The position numbers and the translations under genes are program-made. The notes beneath the pieces were generated by a model, which saw only the letters and a program-made list of their open reading frames with translations, was not told where the DNA came from and searched no databases. Of a stretch of 17,698 bases of DNA, positions 13,699 to 17,698 are shown piece after piece; the stretch's first letter is position 1, and each line of letters starts with the position of its first letter. Source of the stretch: Bacillota bacterium (GTDB taxonomy: Bacteria > Bacillota > Clostridia > Christensenellales > Aristaeellaceae); assembly GCA_023458835.1 (NCBI GenBank), contig JAEWWY010000102.1:1-17698 (forward strand). The letters run 5' to 3'.

Positions 13699-13956
13699 TC
13701 ATTTGGCCTTTTTCTGAACCATGTTTACAATGAACAGGACCAGGCACGCGCCGGCTACTGCTATCAGCATGCTGCCCAGATTGAAACCCGTGATGCCGCC
13801 GATGCCGATGAGCGAGGCCAGAAACCCGCCTACGATAGCGCCCAATACACCAAAGAGAATATTGGCGCCTATCCCCATTTGGGAATTTCTCCCCATGATA
13901 ATGCTGGCCAACCATCCGGCCAGCGCGCCAAAGACAAGCCACAGAATGATATTCAT
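13699..13956 (-). CDS. GlsB/YeaQ/YmgE-family (transglycosylase-associated) membrane protein
   Basis: An 85-residue protein with three hydrophobic segments: residues 3-20, 30-52 and 60-79. It carries the family pattern of small Gly-rich turns: LVFGALAGWLASIIMG, ANILFGVLGAIVGGFLAS and FNLGSMLIAVAGACLVLF. The family is called transglycosylase-associated by old annotation and is often stress-induced; its molecular activity is not established. The ATG at 13956 begins at the usual first strand MNIILWLV; GGAAGGAG lies 11 bases before it, a slightly long spacing. An in-frame ATG farther upstream would add a non-family N-terminus. It precedes the 62-residue protein in a two-gene unit ending at the terminator near 13407. 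Confidence 0.88.
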   Translation of the reverse strand: MNIILWLVFGALAGWLASIIMGRNSQMGIGANILFGVLGAIVGGFLASLIGIGGITGFNLGSMLIAVAGACLVLFIVNMVQKKAK

Positions 13957-14097
13957 GCTCCCTATTGCTCCTTCCAAAACGCAACTTTCTAAATTTCCAA
14001 GTGTCCCCCTGTATTCTATGCCGCACGGGCGGAAAGTATGCCGGAGCATCGGATAAAAGCCAAAATGAGCGCCGGATGGAAGCTAAAAGGCGTTCGC

Positions 14098-14126
14098 TGT
14101 ACAAAAAATCAAAAAACGTGTATACT
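14098..14126 (+). promoter_or_regulatory. Predicted promoter of the D,D-carboxypeptidase gene
   Basis: TGTACA (14098-14103), 17 bases, then TATACT (14121-14126) on the + strand. The predicted start near 14133 leaves a leader of about 40 bases containing GGGAGGG (14161-14167) before the ATG at 14173. Confidence 0.6.
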
Positions 14127-14172
14127 ATCTAATTATGGATTTCAGGCAACCAAGATTTTCGGGAGGGATGAC

Positions 14173-15672
14173 ATGCGGCGCCGCACCACAATAGCGTTCC
14201 GTTTTGGAGCATGGCTATGCATTTTCCTACTCCTGCCGGTTTTTTTGTTTTCCGCTTTGGCGCAACAGGAAGAGGATGCGTTTATACCGCCCGAAAAGCC
14301 CTCCGATGCCAACCCGTACGATCCGGAGCATCCCGAAAATCTGGAGGCGGATCAACTGACCGCTGTCTCCGCCATTCTCATAGAAGCCAATACCGGCGAA
14401 GTGATCTTTGAAAAAAACGCCGAACAGATCATGTTCCCCGCCTCCACCACCAAGATCATGACGGTGTTCCTGGGGCTCACCATCGGCAAGGCAAACGGCA
14501 TACTGGATGAGATGGTAACTGTTTCAGAGGAGGATTACAGTTTCCCCGACGGCTTTGGCTATACCACCATCCCCCTGGAGGTTGGGGAATCCATCCGCTT
14601 TGAGGACCTGCTTTATGCCACCATGGTAAAGTCCGGAAATGAAGGAACCAACACCATCGCGCGGACGATTTCCGGTTCCATCCCTGATTTTGTGGACCTG
14701 ATGAATGAAACGGCCCAGTATATGGGCTGTATATCCACCCATTTCAGCAACACCAACGGCGTAAGGGATGACAACCATTACACCACTGCCAGGGATATGG
14801 CCATGATCGCGAAAGTGGCTATGGATAACGGTGCTTTCAGGCAAATTGCCGCCACCACCTCCTATCAATTGCCCAAAAGCAATGTAAACAACAAGGCCCG
14901 CACGCTGCGCAATACCAACAACGCCCTGATGGTGCAAGGCGAAAACAACAGCTATTACTATCCGTATGCCAACGGTATCAAAACGGGCTTCCATAATCAG
15001 GCAGGCTATTGTTATGTTGGATCTGCCGCCAGAGATGGCGTATCCCTGATTTCCGTCGTCTTCTACTCAACCAAAACCGGCCAGTGGGTCGATACCAAGA
15101 TGCTGATGGAGTACGGCTTTAAACAGTATGTCAGCGTATCCCCGATGGAGCTGTACGATATGAACCCCATCGTTCTGGAAACCACCGGCTTTTCATTGGA
15201 TGACCCGGACCTGGGTAAACTGCCGCTGTATATTGTGCCCCTGGATTCATCGGCTACCGCCGCCATCGTCGCCACGCGCTCCCAGGTGGATGCCATGGCC
15301 AGAGATATACTGCAGTTGGTGAGAATCGAATATATCCGCGATTTCGCGGCCCCCATCCAGGCGCAGGAGCAGATGGGCATACTGACCTACTTTCCTCCCG
15401 AGGGCAGCGGCAGCGAACCGGTGGAATATGCCCTTGTGGCCTCGCGAAGCATTGCGCAGCGTGAAAACGCCCCCAAATCCCTTCAGCAGATCATCACCGA
15501 AACGTATGAGGATCCCAATCCCTTCCCCCGCTTCACACTTGAGCTTGTCATCATGGCCCTGCTGCCCGCCGGCGGACTGTACCTGCTCATCCGCATCCTG
15601 CGCCGCGTATCCAGAAAGTTTACGGGCCGGGGCAGCAATCTGCCAAAGCCGACGAGCAGGAGATACCGCTGA
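14173..15672 (+). CDS. D-alanyl-D-alanine carboxypeptidase (penicillin-binding protein, DacA/DacF type)
   Basis: A 499-residue serine-type D,D-carboxypeptidase (peptidase family S11) acting on peptidoglycan stem peptides outside the membrane. The three penicillin-binding motifs are present: S91-T-T-K94 in PASTTKIM, S154-G-N156 in VKSGNEGTN, and K270-T-G272 in GIKTGFHNQAG. The N-terminus is a signal-type segment (residues 10-30 hydrophobic after RRR). Residues 31-60 are an acidic, Pro-rich linker, and near the C-terminus VIMALLPAGGLYLLIRILRRVSRK (about 470-493) is a membrane anchor followed by basic residues. The ATG at 14173 follows GGGAGGG and starts at the signal peptide; a farther upstream ATG would place 45 non-signal residues in front. 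A gene of vegetative or sporulation use; the class cannot be told here. Confidence 0.93.
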   Translation: MRRRTTIAFRFGAWLCIFLLLPVFLFSALAQQEEDAFIPPEKPSDANPYDPEHPENLEADQLTAVSAILIEANTGEVIFEKNAEQIMFPASTTKIMTVFLGLTIGKANGILDEMVTVSEEDYSFPDGFGYTTIPLEVGESIRFEDLLYATMVKSGNEGTNTIARTISGSIPDFVDLMNETAQYMGCISTHFSNTNGVRDDNHYTTARDMAMIAKVAMDNGAFRQIAATTSYQLPKSNVNNKARTLRNTNNALMVQGENNSYYYPYANGIKTGFHNQAGYCYVGSAARDGVSLISVVFYSTKTGQWVDTKMLMEYGFKQYVSVSPMELYDMNPIVLETTGFSLDDPDLGKLPLYIVPLDSSATAAIVATRSQVDAMARDILQLVRIEYIRDFAAPIQAQEQMGILTYFPPEGSGSEPVEYALVASRSIAQRENAPKSLQQIITETYEDPNPFPRFTLELVIMALLPAGGLYLLIRILRRVSRKFTGRGSNLPKPTSRRYR

Positions 15673-15676
15673 CGCG

Positions 15677-15705
15677 TCGCGGAAGTGACTTCATCATTTC
15701 CGCGA
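15677..15705 (+). terminator. Hairpin after the carboxypeptidase stop
   Basis: Perfect 8-bp arms TCGCGGAA (15677-15684) and TTCCGCGA (15698-15705) around a 13-base loop, beginning five bases after the stop codon. No T-tract follows, so it may be a 3'-stabilising structure or a factor-assisted terminator. Confidence 0.45.
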
Positions 15706-15838
15706 TTCCGCGCTTGGCAAAGCCAGGCGACACGATTGCAAACGGGGGATCTGCGGCCCCTCGCTGCTCCTCCAGAAATTGTGGAATGCAGATGATTGTG
15801 AACCGTGTACCTGTTGCACCACGGATATCAAGTTTATA

Positions 15839-15961
15839 CGGGCGATTGGTAATCGCCCCTACATCCATAAGAGGTTTATTGGCTCTCCTTCCGGCTTGTA
15901 CGTGCTCGGGCAGAGAAGTCAATAAACAGATCGCGCCGTAGGGGCGATGACCAATCGCCCG
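15839..15961. repeat. 123-base MITE-like element with 24-base terminal inverted repeats
   Basis: The left end 15839-15862 and the reverse complement of the right end 15938-15961 agree at 23 of 24 bases. Each end is itself nearly self-complementary: GGGCGATT-GGT-AATCGCCC at the left, GGGCGAT/ATCGCCC at the right. The inside continues the symmetry, with GTTTATTG (15874-15881) against CAATAAAC (15920-15927), so the whole unit can fold into one long imperfect hairpin. No coding capacity. This fits a small non-autonomous interspersed repeat; I recall GGGCGATTGG-type repeats being frequent in gut Clostridia, unverified here. Confidence 0.7.
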
Positions 15962-16032
15962 CCAAGCTGTGGCAAGAAGCATGCCCGGAATCAGGGAATT
16001 CCGCACCGCACCCGTACCTGCGCCATACAACA

Positions 16033-16063
16033 GCGCCCCGCCTTCCTGATGAAAGCGGGGCGC
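16033..16063 (-). terminator. Strong hairpin after the CapA-like gene
   Basis: A 9-bp GC-rich stem GCGCCCCGC (16033-16041) with GCGGGGCGC (16055-16063), 13-base loop, 27 bases beyond the - strand stop. It is without a clear T-tract, and could serve transcripts from either side. Confidence 0.5.
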
Positions 16064-16090
16064 CGCGCTTTGAAAAGCTTCTATAACAAT

Positions 16091-17461
16091 TTATTCCCCC
16101 GCAACGCGCAGCTTGGCCGGTGAATCCGCCAACTGCTTGTTGATGCGCTCCAGGGCCCGCTGCATCACATCACGCTGTTTTGTATCCATATTCTCCGGGG
16201 CCTTCTGGTCGCTGGCTATCACCTGATATATATAGCGGCCGCTCTCCCGGTAGCGCCAGACGTAGGTGGGGGTATATTCCACCTTATCAAAGGCGACCAC
16301 TCCGGAAGCGGCATTGAATGATATTTTCAGATGCAGCAGCATGCCGGCAATATTGGCCGACGACCTGGAGCCTGTAAGCAGAGCGCCCAGGGAATAGCAG
16401 ACAAGCGTGGGCCGTTTGGTGCCGTCCGGCCTGTTCCCCGTCAGGTATGCGACGGGCAGCACCACTTCGCTGTGGGCACCCAGCAGTATATCCGCCCCGG
16501 CATCGGCGATCGCCTGCGCCTTTTCCTGCTGATCCTTGGCCACCTTGCCCTGGCTGCCGGAATCCCAGTGGATCAGAACGATCACTACCTGGGCCCCCTG
16601 GCCGCGGGCTGCCTGTATATCCGACGCCACAGCCTCAGGGTGATAGGCGGGCACGGCATAGGCGCAATCCTCCGCCTTGATGGCCCGCTTCCCGGCATTG
16701 CTCATCACGTCCGCATAATGGAGGAAGGCCACCTGCACCCCATTCAAGGTCACAATCAAGGGGCCTTGCGCTTCCTGCTTTTCCGTTTGCACGCCAAGCG
16801 CGGTGAAACCGGCGCTGCGCACAGCCGCGGCCGTTTGGGTAAGCCCCGCAAGACCCAGGTCCAAAATATGCTCATGCCCAACGGACAGCATGTCCAGCCC
16901 GGTGGATGCAAGCCCGGTAAGCACATCCGCAGTCACATTGATATCGTTGAGCTTCCCGTTGTCCACCAGCGTATTTTCCAGGGTGGCCAAGCACAGGTCC
17001 GAAGCAAATTCCCGGCTGATCAGCGCAAAAGACGGGCTGTAGTCATATGTCTTGCTCTCGCTGTAGTAAGCGGCTTTGCGGATATCCGCATCAAAGGCTG
17101 CCGTACCCGCGGCGGTAAGCGTAAAGGTGCTTTGCGCGGGCGCCGGCGTAACCGCCGCGGCATTCACATCCACGGGCGCCTGAGTCGCCTGCGCGCCTTC
17201 CATGGATAAAGCGCCCGGCGGCGTGGCAACAGCATTGCCCGTGCTTGCGGCCCGGGGAAAGATAGGAATGTCGGAAAGGGACAATTCCGGCAGGTCCAGC
17301 GAGCTGGTGATAGCGTTTGCCAACTGCTGGGCGTCGATCCTTTGATCCATGTTCCCGGCAAGCCGGGGCAGCACAACGGCGCAGGCCACCGACACCGCTA
17401 TTGTCATCAGCAGCATGAACACCGTACCAAAGGAAATGCCCCGTCTGCGTATGCCCCTCAC
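16091..17461 (-). CDS. CapA-family (poly-gamma-glutamate synthesis type) protein with degenerate metal site
   Basis: A 456-residue protein whose fold matches the CapA/PgsA calcineurin-like family. Residues 1-10 are basic, 11-33 a membrane segment, and 70-112 a linker rich in Ala, Thr and Pro, so the domain (about 113-430) lies outside the membrane. Landmarks are TLENTLVD (160-167), GLDMLSVGHEHILDLGLAGL (188-207), VIVLIHWDSG (293-302) and AGADILLGAHSEVVLPV (321-337). Members usually have GD near the start of the domain, NLE, NNH and HPH; here these positions read AAGT, TLE, HEH and HSE. The phosphoesterase-like site is therefore probably altered. Start is GTG 17461 behind GGGAGGG. It has its own promoter upstream and faces the carboxypeptidase gene. 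No capsule synthesis genes are nearby, so the family name should not be read as a role. Confidence 0.82.
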   Translation of the reverse strand: MRGIRRRGISFGTVFMLLMTIAVSVACAVVLPRLAGNMDQRIDAQQLANAITSSLDLPELSLSDIPIFPRAASTGNAVATPPGALSMEGAQATQAPVDVNAAAVTPAPAQSTFTLTAAGTAAFDADIRKAAYYSESKTYDYSPSFALISREFASDLCLATLENTLVDNGKLNDINVTADVLTGLASTGLDMLSVGHEHILDLGLAGLTQTAAAVRSAGFTALGVQTEKQEAQGPLIVTLNGVQVAFLHYADVMSNAGKRAIKAEDCAYAVPAYHPEAVASDIQAARGQGAQVVIVLIHWDSGSQGKVAKDQQEKAQAIADAGADILLGAHSEVVLPVAYLTGNRPDGTKRPTLVCYSLGALLTGSRSSANIAGMLLHLKISFNAASGVVAFDKVEYTPTYVWRYRESGRYIYQVIASDQKAPENMDTKQRDVMQRALERINKQLADSPAKLRVAGE

Positions 17462-17495
17462 TTTCCGCCGTCCCTCCCGTCACTTTTCATACCTG

Positions 17496-17524
17496 ATTAT
17501 ACCACAGATGGGCCACGGTGGAAA
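17496..17524 (-). promoter_or_regulatory. Predicted promoter of the CapA-like gene
   Basis: On the - strand TTTCCA (17519-17524), 17 bases, then a consensus TATAAT (17496-17501) with a TG extension (TGG-TATAAT). The predicted start near 17489 gives a leader of about 28 bases that contains the GGGAGGG site. Confidence 0.7.
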
Positions 17525-17582
17525 GGCGGTAGCCCCTTGACAAAAAAACGATTGTGCGGCCCTTTTTCTTCACTGCAATACA

Positions 17583-17603
17583 GCCGCCGGAATCACCGGC
17601 GGC
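17583..17603 (-). terminator. Hairpin after the partial gene at the right edge
   Basis: A perfect 8-bp GC-only stem GCCGCCGG (17583-17590) with CCGGCGGC (17596-17603) and a five-base loop, 24 bases beyond the stop at 17627. The sequence after it on the - strand is only mildly T-rich, so this is a likely but imperfect terminator. Confidence 0.55.
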
Positions 17604-17626
17604 AGAATGAGTCCATGCACATGATA

Positions 17627-17698
17627 TTATGTGTTCAGTTCAAACAGCCCGAAGCCTTCTTCCCGCATCTCTCCCATGCCCCCATGGTACAAAAGATT
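17627..17698 (-). CDS. C-terminal end of an unidentified gene (partial)
   Basis: A - strand frame is open from the window edge to TAA at 17627-17629, and encodes 23 residues ending in EMREEGFGLFELNT. A GC-rich hairpin follows at the expected distance for a terminator. That arrangement supports a real gene end, but the fragment is too short to name, and I do not recognise it. Confidence 0.45.
   Translation of the reverse strand, partial: NLLYHGGMGEMREEGFGLFELNT

Larger units (their letters stand above)
15673..16090. other. Non-coding stretch between carboxypeptidase and CapA-like genes, 418 bases
   Basis: No credible gene is seen. It holds a hairpin straight after the carboxypeptidase stop, a 123-base MITE-like inverted repeat, and a strong hairpin after the CapA-like gene, listed separately. 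A 136-codon open frame on the - strand runs through all of these repeats, and its composition follows the repeats rather than any protein family. Confidence 0.7.

Noticed and set aside
15620..16030. A 136-codon - strand open frame between the carboxypeptidase and CapA-like genes
   Set aside because: It runs through the MITE-like element and two hairpins and overlaps the carboxypeptidase end; no family match or ribosome binding site.
17537..17566. TTGACA at 17537-17542 as a + strand promoter
   Set aside because: No -10 hexamer is present 16-18 bases downstream (the position reads CCCTTT), and no + strand gene follows.
1..17698. CRISPR array, tRNA, rRNA, phage or insertion sequence genes
   Set aside because: No regularly spaced repeats, cloverleaf-like sequence, ribosomal RNA motif or transposase motif was seen on either strand.

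Overview
This window looks like the chromosome of an anaerobic, GC-moderate, low-redox Bacillota of the Clostridia type, probably a gut or plant-polymer-degrading member. The evidence is the protein style: a 520-residue clostridial-type fructuronate reductase, an IclR-controlled hexuronate cluster fed by a TRAP transporter, a KDPG aldolase carrying an extra VOC-like domain, and strong AGGAGG-type ribosome binding sites. The taxonomic placement is inferred; no rRNA or marker gene is present.

Bases 1 to about 13300 form a hexuronate (glucuronate/galacturonate) catabolic island. On the + strand are the tail of glucuronate isomerase (uxaC), fructuronate reductase (uxuB), an adenosine-deaminase-family hydrolase and an unrecognised zinc-ribbon protein. 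Facing them on the - strand, and transcribed from right to left, are iclR/kdgR, kdgA (fused to a VOC-like domain), kdgK, then a separate promoter driving dctP-dctQ-dctM-uxaB-uxaA. Together these take up hexuronate, isomerise it, reduce tagaturonate and fructuronate, dehydrate altronate to 2-keto-3-deoxygluconate (KDG), phosphorylate it and cleave it to pyruvate and glyceraldehyde-3-phosphate. Mannonate dehydratase (uxuA) is not seen here and may lie upstream of base 1. The IclR protein is the obvious local regulator. A perfect 14-bp palindrome sits in its own leader, and related TTCAT/ATGAA-like elements occur at the dctP promoter and in the kdgA leader.

Bases 13407 to 17698 are housekeeping or envelope genes: a small conserved-looking 62-residue acidic protein with a good intrinsic terminator, a GlsB/YeaQ-type membrane protein, a membrane-anchored D-alanyl-D-alanine carboxypeptidase, a 123-bp MITE-like inverted repeat, a CapA-family protein whose metal-site residues look degenerate, and the last 23 residues of an unidentified gene.

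No CRISPR array, rRNA, tRNA, insertion sequence or phage gene was recognised. The least explained items are the deaminase and zinc-ribbon pair in the glucuronate operon, the aldolase-VOC fusion, the degenerate CapA protein and the intercistronic and palindromic RNA/DNA structures.
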